Source of the DNA: Nemertoderma westbladi
Taxonomy: Eukaryota; Xenacoelomorpha; Nemertodermatida; Nemertodermatidae
Assembly (NCBI GenBank): GCA_032718475.1
Contig: JAUCBJ010006879.1
Coordinates: 1-50,698 of the forward strand
Length of the DNA: 50,698 nucleotides
Direction: 5' to 3'
Every line of letters starts with the position of its first letter. Position 1 is the first letter of the stretch. Of the stretch, positions 32,151 to 45,673 are shown one piece after another. A program made the position numbers and the translations under genes. A model generated the notes under the pieces. It did not search any database, was not told the origin of the DNA, and was given only the letters and a program-made list of their open reading frames with translations.

Positions 32151-34226
32151 ACTAGAAAGCCTGTGGCCCTTCGGGCCACAGCTTTCTAGTGCACGTGCAG
32201 ATGATATATGAATATGTGTGGGAGATTTGAGAACTGCATACGGAACAGACACCATCATTAAATAAAACACCACCCCCATAAGAGATAACTGTCAAGTTTC
32301 AACTTTAGGCAGATTGTAAATAACAAAATTTCCAGAAAATGATCACTTTCAGATCCACCCTCTACCTGCGGACTGGTGAAATGCAGACGGCGCTGCAGTT
32401 TGGTAAAGATGGGGTTTATGGTGAAGTAAAATGCCTGCCTTTCAAGTTTCAGCTTAAACAGATTGTAAATAACAAAATTGGTGTAGATGTTCACATTCAG
32501 ACATTTCACCCTCTAGCGGTAGACTGAAGAACTGTAGACGACTCTGGGACTCCGTAAAGATACAGAATATGCTGTAGTAGATTCCTGCCAAGTTCCAGCT
32601 CAATAGGATTAAAAAGAACCAAATGGGATGAGGTGTTCACTATCAGATATGTCGCCCTCTAGCGGCAGATGGGGGGACTGTATACAACTCTGTGACTCCG
32701 TAAAGGTACAGCCTATGCTGTAGTAGATGCCTACCAAGTTTCAGTCTAAACCGTTAGTAAATAACAAAGTTGGAGAAGATGTTAACTTTCAGACATTTCA
32801 CCCTCTAGCGGTAGACTGGGGAAGTGAATAGGATTCTGCAAACCCGTAAAGATACAGCCTATGATGTAGTAGATACCAACCAAGTTTCAGCTCAAAATGA
32901 TTAAAAAGAACCAAATGGGATGAGGTATTCACTATCAGAAAATTCGCCCTCTAGCGGCTGACTGTGGAACTGTAGACGACTCTACTACTCCGCAAAGATA
33001 TAGCCTATGCTATAGTAGATGCCTACCAAGTTTCAGTCTAAAAGGATTGTAAATAAGAAAGTTGGAGGAGATGTTAACTTTTATACATTTCGCCATCTAG
33101 CGGCAGACGCGGGTAATGTAGACAACTCTGCGCGACTCAGTAAAGATATAGCCTATGCTGTAGTAGATGCCTACCAAGTTCAGTCTAGATGGATTATAAA
33201 TAACAAAGTTGGAGAAGATGTTAACTTTCAGACATTTCGCCCTCTAGCGGTAGACTGGGGAATTGTAGACGACTCTGCCACTCAGTAAAGATACAGCCTA
33301 TGCTGCAGTATATACCTACCAAGTTTCAGCTCAAAAGCATTAAAAACAACCCAATGAGATCAGGTTTTCACTATCGGACAATTCGCCCTCTAGCGGCAGA
33401 TGGGGAAACTTCAGACGGCTCTGAGTATTACGTTGCAACGAGTTAGGGCAAGACCTATCTAACGAGCTATAGTAAGCGAGATTTCATCGAGATTAGATGT
33501 ATAATATTAGATAAAATAATAATACAGTAAGTATAGGCCTACAGAAATAATTATTTTACTTTTAATATTCATAACAGTAAAACAAAAATGTTATAAACCT
33601 CTCCTTCCATGCAGCCAATGATTGAGAAAGCAGAATTACACTTGAGCAGTTCGCAACAGACAACCCAAACCCACCCCAATCAACACTACAGCCTGGCTTG
33701 CTCCTTATCTGTGCCCAGCTAGCTGCGATTTCAATAATTACCTTAACGTTGCTATGATACAGAAAAAAATCCTTCCCTTTATTCACTACAGCACTAAGAA
33801 TAGGCCAATTCGATCGTGCTTGGCGAATATGACATATTTATACACTATTTGGTTTTTAATCAATAAATAATCATACATATTTATATTAAACACTCGAATA
33901 AAATAAAAACTTTGTGAGAATGGGACACGGCGAATCTACTCATGTTAATTTTATACCAGATGGGATAAATGTTAGCCCTCTAAATAATTAATTACCGATA
34001 GAAGAACCGAAATAATTCGATAAATTTCGCCCGAAAATCACGAAAATCGCCCTCTAGCGGCAGACGGGTGAACTTCAGACGACTCTGAGTATTACGTTGC
34101 AACGAGTTAGAGCGAGACCTTTCTAACGAGCTATAGCAAGCGAGATTTCATCGAGATGGGTTCGATTGTATAGCTGATGACAAACAGACAGACAGACAGA
34201 CAATGCATATTTATATATATTAGATT
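32151..34226 (+). repeat. array unit 2 (short, 2076 bp)
   Basis: Lacks the TCTAACGG monomer. One core motif reads CGCCATCTAGCGG (near 33090). The join to unit 3 carries five extra bases (AGATT). Confidence 0.9.
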
Positions 34227-36297
34227 ACTAGAAAGCCTGTGGCCCTTCGGGCCACAGCTTTCTAGTGCACGTGCAGATGATATATGAATATGTGTGGGAG
34301 ATTTGAGAACTGCATACGGAACAGACACCATCATTAAATAAAACACCACCCCCATAAGAGATAACTGTCAAGTTTCAACTTTAGGCAGATTGTAAATAAC
34401 AAAATTTCCAGAAAATGATCACTTTCAGATCCACCCTCTACCTGCGGACTGGTGAAATGCAGACGGCGCTGCAGTTTGGTAAAGATGGGGTTTATGGTGA
34501 AGTAAAATGCCTGCCTTTCAAGTTTCAGCTTAAACAGATTGTAAATAACAAAATTGGTGTAGATGTTCACATTCAGACATTTCACCCTCTAGCGGTAGAC
34601 TGAAGAACTGTAGACAACTCTGGGACTCCGTAAAGATACACAATATGATGTAGTAGATTCCTGCCAAGTTCCAGCTCAATAGGATTAAAAAGAACCAAAT
34701 GGGATGAGGTGTTCACTATCAGATATGTCGCCCTCTAGCGGCAGATGGGGGGACTGTATACAACTCTGTGACTCCGTAAAGGTACAGCCTATGCTGTAGT
34801 AGATGCCTACCAAGTTTCAGTCTAAACCGTTAGTAAATAACAAAGTTGGAGAAGATGTTAACTTTCAGACATTTCACCCTCTAGCGGTAGACTGGGGAAG
34901 TGAATAGGATTCTGCAAACCCGTAAAGATACAGCCTATGATGTAGTAGATACCAACCAAGTTTCAGCTCAAAATGATTAAAAAGAACCAAATGGGATGAG
35001 GTATTCACTATCAGAAAATTCGCCCTCTAGCGGCTGACTGTGGAACTGTAGACGACTCTACTACTCCGCAAAGATATAGCCTATGCTATAGTAGATGCCT
35101 ACCAAGTTTCAGTCTAAAAGGATTGTAAATAATAAAGTTGGAGGAGATGTTAACTTTCATACATTTCGCCCTCTAGCGGCAGACGCGGGTAATGTAGACA
35201 ACTCTGCGCGACTCAGTAAAGATATAGCCTATGCTGTAGTAGATGCCTACCAAGTTCAGTCTAGATGGATTATAAATAACAAAGTTGGAGAAGATGTTAA
35301 CTTTCAGACATTTCGCCCTCTAGCGGTAGACTGGGGAATTGTAGACGACTCTGCCACTCAGTAAAGATACAGCCTATGCTGCAGTATATAGCTACCAAGT
35401 TTCAGCTCAAAAGCATTAAAAACAACCCAATGAGATCAGGTTTTCACTATCGGACAATTCACCCTCTAGCGGCAGATGGGGAAACTTCAGACGGCTCTGA
35501 GTATTACGTTGCAACGAGTTAGGGCAAGACCTATCTAACGAGCTATAGTAAGTGAGATTTCATCGAGATTAGATGTATAATATTAGATAAAATAATAATA
35601 CAGTAAGTATAGGCCTACAGAAATAATTATTTTACTTTTAATATTCATAACAGTAAAACAAAAATGTTATAAACCTCTCCTTCCATGCAGCCAATGATTG
35701 AGAAAGCAGAATTACACTTGAGCAGTTCGCAACAGACAACCCAAACCCACCCCAATCAACACTACAGCCTGGCTTGCTCCTTATCTGTGCCCAGCTAGCT
35801 GCGATTTCAATAATTACCTTAACGTTGCTATGATACAGAAAAAAATCCTTCCCTATATTCACTACAGCACTAAGAATAGGCCAATTCGATCGTGCTTGGC
35901 GAATATGACATATTTATACACTATTTGGTTTTTAATCAATAAATAATCATACATATTTATATTAAACACTCGAATAAAATAAAAACTTTGTGAGAATGGG
36001 ACACGGCGAATCTACTCATGTTAATTTTATACCAGATGGGATAAATGTTAGCCCTCTAAATAATTAATTACCGATAGAAGAACCGAAATAATTCGATAAA
36101 TTTCGCCCGAAAATCACGAAAATCGCCCTCTAGCGGCAGACGGGTGAACTTCAGACGACTCTGAGTATTACGTTGCAACGAGTTAGAGCGAGACCTTTCT
36201 AACGAGCTATAGCAAGCGAGATTTCATCGAGATGGGTTCGATTGTATAGCTGATGACAAACAGACAGACAGACAGACAATGCATATTTATATATATT
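34227..36297 (+). repeat. array unit 3 (short, 2071 bp)
   Basis: Carries CACAATATGATGTAG near 34640, shared with units 6 and 7 but not with 1, 2 or 5. Confidence 0.9.
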
Positions 36298-38370
36298 ACT
36301 AGAAAGCCTGTGGCCCTTCGGGCCACAGCTTTCTAGTGCACGTGCAGATGATATATGAATATGTGTGGGAGATTTGAGAACTGCATACGGAACAGACACC
36401 ATCATTAAATAAAACACCACCCCCATAAGAGATAACTGTCAAGTTTCAACTTTAGGCAGATTGTAAATAACAAAATTTCCAGAAAATGATCACTTTCAGA
36501 TCCACCCTCTACCTGCGGACTGGTGAAATGCAGACGGCGCTGCAGTTTGGTAAAGATGGGGTTTATGGTGAAGTAAAATGCCTGCCTTTCAAGTTTCAGC
36601 TTAAACAGATTGTAAATAACAAAATTGGTGTAGATGTTCACATTCAGACATTACACCCTCTAGCGGTAGACTGAAGAACTGTAGACGACTCTGGGACTCC
36701 GTAAAGATACACAATATGCTGTAGTAGATTCCTGCCAAGTTCCAGCTCAATAGGATTAAAAAGAACCAAATGGGATGAGGTGTTCACTATCAGATATGTC
36801 GCCCTCTAGCGGCAGATGGGGGGACTGTATACAACTCTGTGACTCCGTAAAGGTACAGCCTATGCTGTAGTAGATGCCTACCAAGTTTCAGTCTAAACCG
36901 TTAGTAAATAACAAAGTTGGAGAAGATGTTAACTTTCAGACATTTCACCCTCTAGCGGTAGACTGGGGAAGTGAATAGGATTCTGCAAACCCGTAAAGAT
37001 ACAGCCTATGATGTAGTAGATACCAACCAAGTTTCAGCTCAAAATGATTAAAAAGAACCAAATGGGATGAGGTATTCACTATCAGAAAATTCGGCCTCTA
37101 GCGGCTGACTGTGGAACTGTAGACGACTCTACTACTCCGCAAAGATATAGCCTATGCTATAGTAGATGCCTACCAAGTTTCAGTCTAAAAGGATTGTAAA
37201 TAAGAAAGTTGGAGGAGATGTTAACTTTCATACATTTCGCCCTCTAGCGGCAGACGCGGGTAATGTAGACAACTCTGCGCGACTCAGTAAAGATATAGCC
37301 TATGCTGTAGTAGATGCCTACCAAGTTCAGTCTAGATGGATTATAAATAACAAAGTTGGAGAAGATGTTAACTTTCAGACATTTCGCCCTCTAGCGGTAG
37401 ACTGGGGAATTGTAGACGACTCTGCCACTCAGTAAAGATACAGCCTATGCTGCAGTATATAGCTACCAAGTTTCAGCTCAAAAGCATTAAAAACAACCCA
37501 ATGAGATCAGGTTTTCACTATCGGACAATTCGCCCTCTAGCGGCAGATGGGGAAACTTCAGACGGCTCTGAGTATTACGTTGCAACGAGTTAGGGCAAGA
37601 CCTATCTAACGAGCTATAGTAAGCGAGATTTCATCGAGATTAGATGTATAATATTAGATAAAATAATAATACAGTAAGTATAGGCCTACAGAAATAATTA
37701 TTTTACTTTTAATATTCATAACAGTAAAACAAAAATGTTATAAACCTCTCCTTCCATGCAGCCAATGATTGAGAAAGCAGAATTACACTTGAGCAGTTCG
37801 CAACAGACAACCCAAACCCACCCCAATCAACACTACAGCCTGGCTTGCTCCTTATCTGTGCCCAGCTAGCTGCGATTTCAATAATTACCTTAACGTTGCT
37901 ATGATACAGAAAAAAATCCTTCCCTATATTCACTACAGCACTAAGAATAGGCCAATTCGATCGTGCTTGGCGAATATGACATATTTATACACTATTTGGT
38001 TTTTAATCAATAAATAATCATACATATTTATATTAAACACTCGAATAAAATAAAAACTTTGTGAGAATGGGACACGGCGAATCTACTCATGTTAATTTTA
38101 TACCAGATGGGATAAATGTTAGCCCTCTAAATAATTAATTACCGATAGAAGAACCGAAATAATTCGATAAATTTCGCCCGAAAATCACGAAAATCGCCCT
38201 CTAGCGGCAGACGGGTGAACTTCAGACGACTCTGAGTATTACGTTGCAACGAGTTAGAGCGAGACCTTTCTAACGAGCTATAGCAAGCGAGATTTCATCG
38301 AGATGGGTTCGATTGTATAGCTGATGACAAACAGACAGACAGACAGACAATGCATATTTATATATATTAG
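36298..38370 (+). repeat. array unit 4 (short, 2073 bp)
   Basis: Intermediate variant CACAATATGCTGTAG near 36710; one core motif is CGGCCTCTAGCGG (near 37092). Confidence 0.9.
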
Positions 38371-40596
38371 ACTAGAAAGCCTGTGGCCCTTCGGGCCACA
38401 GCTTTCTAGTGCACGTGCAGATGATATATGAATATGTGTGGGAGATATGAGAACTGCATATGGAACAGACACCATCATTAAATAAAACACCACCCCCATA
38501 AGATATAACTGTCAAGTTTCAACTTTAGGCAGATTGTAAATAACAAAATTTCCAGAAAATGATCACTTTCAGATCCACCCTCTACCTGCGGACTGGTGAA
38601 ATGCAGACGGCGCTGCAGTTTGGTAAAGATGGGGTTTATGGTGAAGTAAAATGCCTGCCTTTCAAGTTTCAGCTTAAACAGATTGTAAATAACAAAATTG
38701 GTGTAGATGTTCACATTCAGACATTTCACCCTCTAGCGGTAGACTGAAGAACTGTAGACGACTCTGGGACTCCGTAAAGATACAGAATATGCTGTAGTAG
38801 ATTCCTGCCAAGTTCCAGCTCAATAGGATTAAAAAGAACCAAATGGGATGAGGTGTTCACTATCAGATATGTCGCCCTCTAGCGGCAGATGGGGGGACTG
38901 TATACAACTCTGTGACTCCGTAAAGGTACAGCCTATGTTGTAGTAGATGCCTACCAAGTTTCAGTCTAAACCGTTAGTAAATAACAAAGTTGTAGAAGAT
39001 GTTAACTTTCAGACATTTCACCCTCTAGCGGTAGACTGGGGAAGTGAATAGGATTCTGCAACCCCATAAAGATACAGCCTATGATGTAGTAGATACCAAC
39101 CAAGTTTCAGCTCAAAATGATTAAAAAGAACCAAATGGGATGAGGTTTTCACTATCAGACAATTCGCCCTCTAGCGGCCGACTGTGGAACTGTAGACGAC
39201 TCTACTACTCCGCAAAGATATAGCCTATGCTATAGTAGATGCCTACCAAGTTTCAGTCTAAAAGGATTGTAAATAACAAAGTTGGAGGAGATGTTAACTT
39301 TCATACATTTCGCCCTCTAGCGGCAGACGCGGGTAATGTAGACAACTCTGCGCGACTCAGTAAAGATATAGCCTATGCTGTAGTAGATGCCTACCAAGTT
39401 CAGTCTAAATGGATTATAAATAACAAAGTTGGAGAAGATGTTAACTTTCAGACATTTCGCCCTCTAGCGGTAGACTGGGGAATTGTAGACGACTCTGCGA
39501 CTCAGTAAAGATACAGCCTATACTGTAGTAGATGCCTACCAAGTTTCAGTCTAAACGGATTGTAAATAACAAAGTTGGAGAAGATGTTAACTCTCAGACA
39601 TTTAGCCCTCTAACGGTAGACTGGGGAACTGTGTACAACTCAGTGACTCCGGAAATATACAGCCTATGCTGCAGTATATAGCTACCTAGTTTCAGCTCAA
39701 AAGCATTAAAAACAACCCAATAAGATCAGGTTTTCACTATCGGACAATTCGCCCTCTAGCGGCAGATGGGGGAACTTCAGACGGCTCTGAGTATTACGTT
39801 GCAACGAGTTAGGGCAAGACCTATCTAACGAGCTATAGTAAGCGAGATTTCATCGAGATTAGATGTATAATATTAGATAAAATAATAATACAGTAAGTAT
39901 AGGCCTACAGAAATAATTATTTTACTTTTAATATTCATAACAGTAAAACAAAAATGTTATAAACCTCTCCTTCCATGCAGCCAATGATTGAGAAAGCAGA
40001 ATTACACTTGAGCAGTTCGCAACAGACAACCCAAACCCACCCCAATCAACACTACAGCCTGGCTTGCTCCTTATCTGTGCCCAGCTAGCTGCGATTTCAA
40101 TAATTACCTTAACGTTGCTATGATACAGAAAAAAATCCTTCCCTATATTCACTACAGCACTAAGAATAGGCCAATTCGATCGTGCTTGGCGAATATGACA
40201 TATTTATACACTATTTGGTTTTTAATCAATAAATAATCATAGATATTTATATTAAACACTCGAATAAAATAAAAACTTTGTGAGAATGGGACACGGCGAA
40301 TCTACTCATGTTAATTTTATACCAGATGGGATAAATGTTAGCCCTCTAAATAATTAATTACCGATAGAAGAACCGAAATAATTCGATAAATTTCGCCCGA
40401 AAATCACGAAAATCGCCCTCTAGCGGCAGACGGGTGAACTTCAGACGACTCTGAGTATTACGTTGCAACGAGTTAGAGCGAGACCTTTCTAACGAGCTAT
40501 AGCAAGCGAGATTTCATCGAGATGGGTTCGATTGTATAGCTGATGACAAACAGACAGACAGACAGACAGACAATGCATATTTATATATATTAGATT
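38371..40596 (+). repeat. array unit 5 (long, 2226 bp)
   Basis: Has the TCTAACGG monomer (near 39605) and shares ATAAGATATAACTG with unit 1. One extra CAGA in the terminal microsatellite. Confidence 0.9.
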
Positions 40597-42672
40597 ACTA
40601 GAAAGCCTGTGGCCCTTCGGGCCACAGCTTTCTAGTGCACGTGCAGATGATATATGAATATGTGTGGGAGATTTGAGAACTGCATACGGAACAGACACCA
40701 TCATTAAATAAAACACCACCCCCATAAGAGATAACTGTCAAGTTTCAACTTTAGGCAGATTGTAAATAACAAAATTTCCAGAAAATGATCACTTTCAGAT
40801 CCACCCTCTACCTGCGGACTGGTGAAATGCAGACGGCGCTGCAGTTTGGTAAAGATGGGGTTTATGGTGAAGTAAAATGCCTGCCTTTCAAGTTTCAGCT
40901 TAAACAGATTGTAAATAACAAAATTGGTGTAGATGTTCACATTCAGACATTTCACCCTCTAGCGGTAGACTGAAGAACTGTAGACAACTCTGGGACTCCG
41001 TAAAGATACACAATATGATGTAGTAGATTCCTGCCAAGTTCCAGCTCAATAGGATTAAAAAGAACCAAATGGGATGAGGTGTTCACTATCAGATATGTCG
41101 CCCTCTAGCGGCAGATGGGGGGACTGTATACAACTCTGTGACTCCGTAAAGGTACAGCCTATGCTGTAGTAGATGCCTACCAAGTTTCAGTCTAAACCGT
41201 TAGTAAATAACAAAGTTGGAGAAGATGTTAACTTTCAGACATTTCACCCTCTAGCGGTAGACTGGGGAAGTGAATAGGATTCTGCAAACCCGTAAAGATA
41301 CAGCCTATGATGTAGTAGATACCAACCAAGTTTCAGCTCAAAATGATTAAAAAGAACCAAATGGGATGAGGTATTCACTATCAGAAAATTCGCCCTCTAG
41401 CGGCTGACTGTGGAACTGTAGACGACTCTACTACTCCGCAAAGATATAGCCTATGCTATAGTAGATGCCTACCAAGTTTCAGTCTAAAAGGATTGTAAAT
41501 AAGAAAGTTGGAGGAGATGTTAACTTTCATACATTTCGCCCTCTAGCGGCAGACGCGGGTAATGTAGACAACTCTGCGCGACTCAGTAAAGATATAGCCT
41601 ATGCTGTAGTAGATGCCTACCAAGTTCAGTCTAGATGGATTATAAATAACAAAGTTGGAGAAGATGTTAACTTTCAGACATTTCGCCCTCTGGCGGTAGA
41701 CTGGGGAATTGTAGACGACTCTGCCACTCAGTAAAGATGCAGCCTATGCTGCAGTATATAGCTACCAAGTTTCAGCTCAAAAGCATTAAAAACAACCCAA
41801 TGAGATCAGGTTTTCACTATCGGACAATTCGCCCTCTAGCGGCAGATGGGGAAACTTCAGACGGCTCTGAGTATTACGTTGCAACGAGTTAGGGCAAGAC
41901 CTATCTAACGAGCTATAGTAAGCGAGATTTCATCGAGATTAGATGTATAATATTAGATAAAATAATAATACAGTAAGTATAGGCCTACAGAAATAATTAT
42001 TTTACTTTTAATATTCATAACAGTAAAACAAAAATGTTATAAACCTCTCCTTCCATGCAGCCAATGATTGAGAAAGCAGAATTACACTTGAGCAGTTCGC
42101 AACAGACAACCCAAACCCACCCCAATCAACACTACAGCCTGGCTTGCTCCTTATCTGTGCCCAGCTAGCTGCGATTTCAATAATTACCTTAACGTTGCTA
42201 TGATACAGAAAAAAATCCTTCCCTATATTCACTACAGCACTAAGAATAGGCCAATTCGATCGTGCTTGGCGAATATGACATATTTATACACTATTTGGTT
42301 TTTAATCAATAAATAATCATACATATTTATATTAAACACTCGAATAAAATAAAAACTTTGTGAGAATGGGACACGGCGAATCTACTCATGTTAATTTTAT
42401 ACCAGATGGGATAAATGTTAGCCCTCTAAATAATTAATTACCGATAGAAGAACCGAAATAATTCGATAAATTTCGCCCGAAAATCACGAAAATCGCCCTC
42501 TAGCGGCAGACGGGTGAACTTCAGACGACTCTGAGTATTACGTTGCAACGAGTTAGAGCGAGACCTTTCTAACGAGCTATAGCAAGCGAGATTTCATCGA
42601 GATGGGTTCGATTGTATAGCTGATGACAAACAGACAGACAGACAGACAATGCATATTTATATATATTAGATT
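40597..42672 (+). repeat. array unit 6 (short, 2076 bp)
   Basis: Closest to unit 3 in diagnostic positions. One core motif reads CCCTCTGGCGG (near 41687). Confidence 0.9.
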
Positions 42673-44896
42673 ACTAGAAAGCCTGTGGCCCTTCGGGCCA
42701 CAGCTTTCTAGTGCACGTGCAGATGATATATGAATATGTGTGGGAGATTTGAGAACTGCATACGGAACAGACACCATCATTAAATAAAACACCACCCCCA
42801 TAAGAGATAACTGTCAATTTTCAACTTTAGGCACATTGTAAATAACAAAATTTCCAGAAAATGATCACTTTCAGATCCACCCTCTACCTGCGGACTGGTG
42901 AAATGCAGACGGCGCTGCAGTTTGGTAAAGATGGGGTTTATGGTGAAGTAAAATGCCTGCCTTTCAAGTTTCAGCTTAAACAGATTGTAAATAACAAAAT
43001 TGGTGTAGATGTTCACATTCAGACATTTCACCCTCTAGCGGTAGACTGAAGAACTGTAGACAACTCTGGGACTCCGTAAAGATACACAATATGATGTAGT
43101 AGATTCCTGCCAAGTTCCAGCTCAATAGGATTAAAAAGAACCAAATGGGATGAGGTTTTCACTACCAGACAATTCGCCCTCTAGCGGCTGACTGTGGAAC
43201 TGTAGACGACTCTACTACTCCGCAAAGATATAGCCTATGCTATAGTAGATGCCTACCAAGTTTCAGTCTAAACCGTTAGTAAATAACAAAGTTGGAGAAG
43301 CTGTTAACTTTCAGACATTTCACTCTCTAGCGGTAGACTGGGGAAGTGAATAGGATTCTGCAACCCCGTAAAGATACAGCCTATGATGTAGTAGATACCA
43401 GCCAAGTTTCAGCTCAAAATGATTAAAAATAACCAAATGGGATGAGGTTTTCACTATCAGACAATTCGCCCTCTAGCGGCTGACTGTGGAACTGTAGACG
43501 ACTCTACTACTCCGCAAAGATATAGCCTATGCTATAGTAGATGCCTACCAAGTTTCAGTCTAAAAGGATTGTAAATAACAAAGTTGGAGGAGATGTTAAC
43601 TTTCATACATTTCGCCCTCTAGCGGCAGACGCGGGTAATGTAGACAACTCTGCGCGACTCAGTAAAGATATAGCCTATGCTGTAGTAGATGCCTACCAAG
43701 TTCAGTCTAAATGGATTATAAATAACAAAGTTGGAGAAGATGTTAACTTTCAGACATTTCGCCCTCTAGCGGTAGACTGGGGAATTGTAGACGACTCTGC
43801 GACTCAGTAAAGATACAGCCTATGCTGTAGTAGATGCCTACCAAGTTTCAGTCTAAACGGATTGTAAATAACAAAGTTGGAGAAGATGTTAACTCTCAGA
43901 CATTTGGCCCTCTAACGGTAGACTGGGGAACTGTAGACAACTCTGTGACTCCGGAAATATACAGCCTATGCTGCAGTATATAGCTACCAAGTTTCAGCTC
44001 AAAGGCATTAAAAACAACCCAATGAGATCAGGTTTTCACTATCGGACAATTCGCCCTCTAGCGGCAGATGGGGGAACTTCAGACGGCTCTGAGTCTTACG
44101 TTGCAACGAGTTAGGGCGAGACCTATCTAACGAGCTATAGTAAGCGAGATTTCATCGAGATTAGATGTATAATATTAGATAAAATAATAATACAGTAAGT
44201 ATAGGCCTACAGAAATAATTATTTTACTTTTAATATTCATAACAGTAAAACAAAAATGTTATAAACCTCTCCTTCCATGCAGCCAATGATTGAGAAAGCA
44301 GAATTACACTTGAGCAGTTCGCAACAGACAACCCAAACCCACCCCAATCAACACTCCAGCCTGGCTTGCTCCTTATCTGTGCCCAGCTAGCTGCGATTTC
44401 AATAATTACCTTAACGTTGCTATGATACAGAAAAAAATCCTTCCCTATTCACTACAGCACTAAGAATAGGCCAATTCGATCGTGCTTGGCGAATATGACA
44501 TATTTATACACTATTTGATTTTTAATCAATAAATAATCATACATATTTATATTAAACACTCGAATAAAATAAAAACTTTGTGAGAATGGGACACGGCGAA
44601 TCTACCCATGTTAATTTTATACCAGGTGGGATAAATGTTAGCCCTCTAAATCATTAATTACCGATAGAAGAACCGAAATAATTCGATAAATTTCGCCCGA
44701 AAATCACGAAAATCGCCCTCTAGCGGCAGACGGGTGAACTTCAGACGACTCTGAGTATTACGCTGCAACGAGTTAGGGCGAGACCTTTCTAACGAGCTAT
44801 AGCAAGCGAGATTTCATCGAGATGGGTTCGATTGTATAGCCGATGACAAACACACAGACAGACAGACAGACAATCGATATTTATATATATTAGATT
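42673..44896 (+). repeat. array unit 7 (long, ~2224 bp), most diverged
   Basis: It starts like units 3 and 6 but has the long core. Its third monomer (around 43155-43260) is replaced by sequence typical of the fifth, as after gene conversion. The microsatellite ends with CAATCGATATT instead of CAATGCATATT. The array stops at TAGATTATATTATATATA. Confidence 0.85.
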
Positions 44897-45309
44897 ATAT
44901 TATATATATTATACATATATGTATGGTTTGGTTGAGTAAGGGGCGAGGACCATAGACTGAAGGTGTAGGATGCAAATATAAATTTAGACTATACGATAAT
45001 GCATATATAATATAATAAGCAGAATAAGCATATAATATGATGACGACAGGAGTACAGCAATACCCTTCACCGGTACCGTAGCATAATCAAATAGGCAATA
45101 TACAGAGTAGAACAGACCAGTACTGATATCAGTACAGTAGTAAGTAAACCTACATCTACTAGTATATAGTCTGATACTGTGAAAGGCCATGGCCTATCCA
45201 TAGTCCTACACCTCCCCACTACTCTCAATGAATGTATTTCTTAGTCACTTTCATTTAGAGTTCCTCAATTAGTCTCTTTGGTTTTCGGCAGGTATGGACA
45301 GGACGATGC
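44897..45309. other. non-coding between array and LTR element
   Basis: AT-rich with ACCGGT and TACAGTA motifs; no gene. Confidence 0.5.
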
Positions 45310-45565
45310 TGTACAGTAGGATGTATACTCAATATCTAATATGGACCTTCATTATATGTGTGCATAAACAATGCCACATATTACTATGTGTTTAGTTCTA
45401 TGTTTGTATTCTGTACAGTGCACTCAGCTGAAGGTTTTTAGTAATATTAATTAATGGTGGTGGATTGTCTCACATATATGTCAAGCTATCCATTGAGAAA
45501 AATATTAAAAGCATTTTGTCCTAAATAATATAATATTATTTTATTGATTTATGTTCAACCGAACA
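45310..45565 (+). repeat. 5' LTR, 256 bp
   Basis: Starts TGTACAGTAGG and ends CCGAACA, so it is bounded by TG...CA. It ends where the primer-binding site begins. Confidence 0.85.
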
Positions 45566-45583
45566 TGGCGCTGCGATTGGAAA
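45566..45583 (+). other. primer-binding site
   Basis: TGGCGCTGCGATTGG starts directly after the LTR. The TGG complements the CCA end of a tRNA; the tRNA is not identified. Confidence 0.65.
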
Positions 45584-45673
45584 ATAAAACTAACAATTTA
45601 CTTAATTATTTTAAAATTAATTAAATATTATTTATACATTATTTAATTCATTGAATGTTTTATTATAATCACA

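Larger units (their letters stand above)
29934..44896 (+). repeat. tandem array: seven head-to-tail ~2.1-kb units
   Basis: Units start at 29934, 32151, 34227, 36298, 38371, 40597 and 42673. Each opens with the same near-perfect palindrome (ACTAGAAAGC...GCTTTCTAGT, with TGTGGCCC-TTC-GGGCCACA at the centre). Then come a core of ~146-bp monomers, an AT-rich unique part, and a (CAGA)n microsatellite followed by TATTTATATATATTA. Units 1, 5 and 7 are 2.22-2.23 kb and the others 2.07-2.08 kb; the difference is one core monomer. The copies are nearly identical over most of their length. No protein is credible in either strand. The architecture (terminal palindrome, central tandem monomers, adjacent microsatellite) matches non-autonomous Helitron-like repeats of the pearl/DINE type; that assignment is inferred. 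Confidence 0.9.

Noticed and set aside
29934-44896. CRISPR-like or rDNA array
   Set aside because: Monomers are about 146 bp without short spacers, and nothing resembles rRNA. This is animal DNA.
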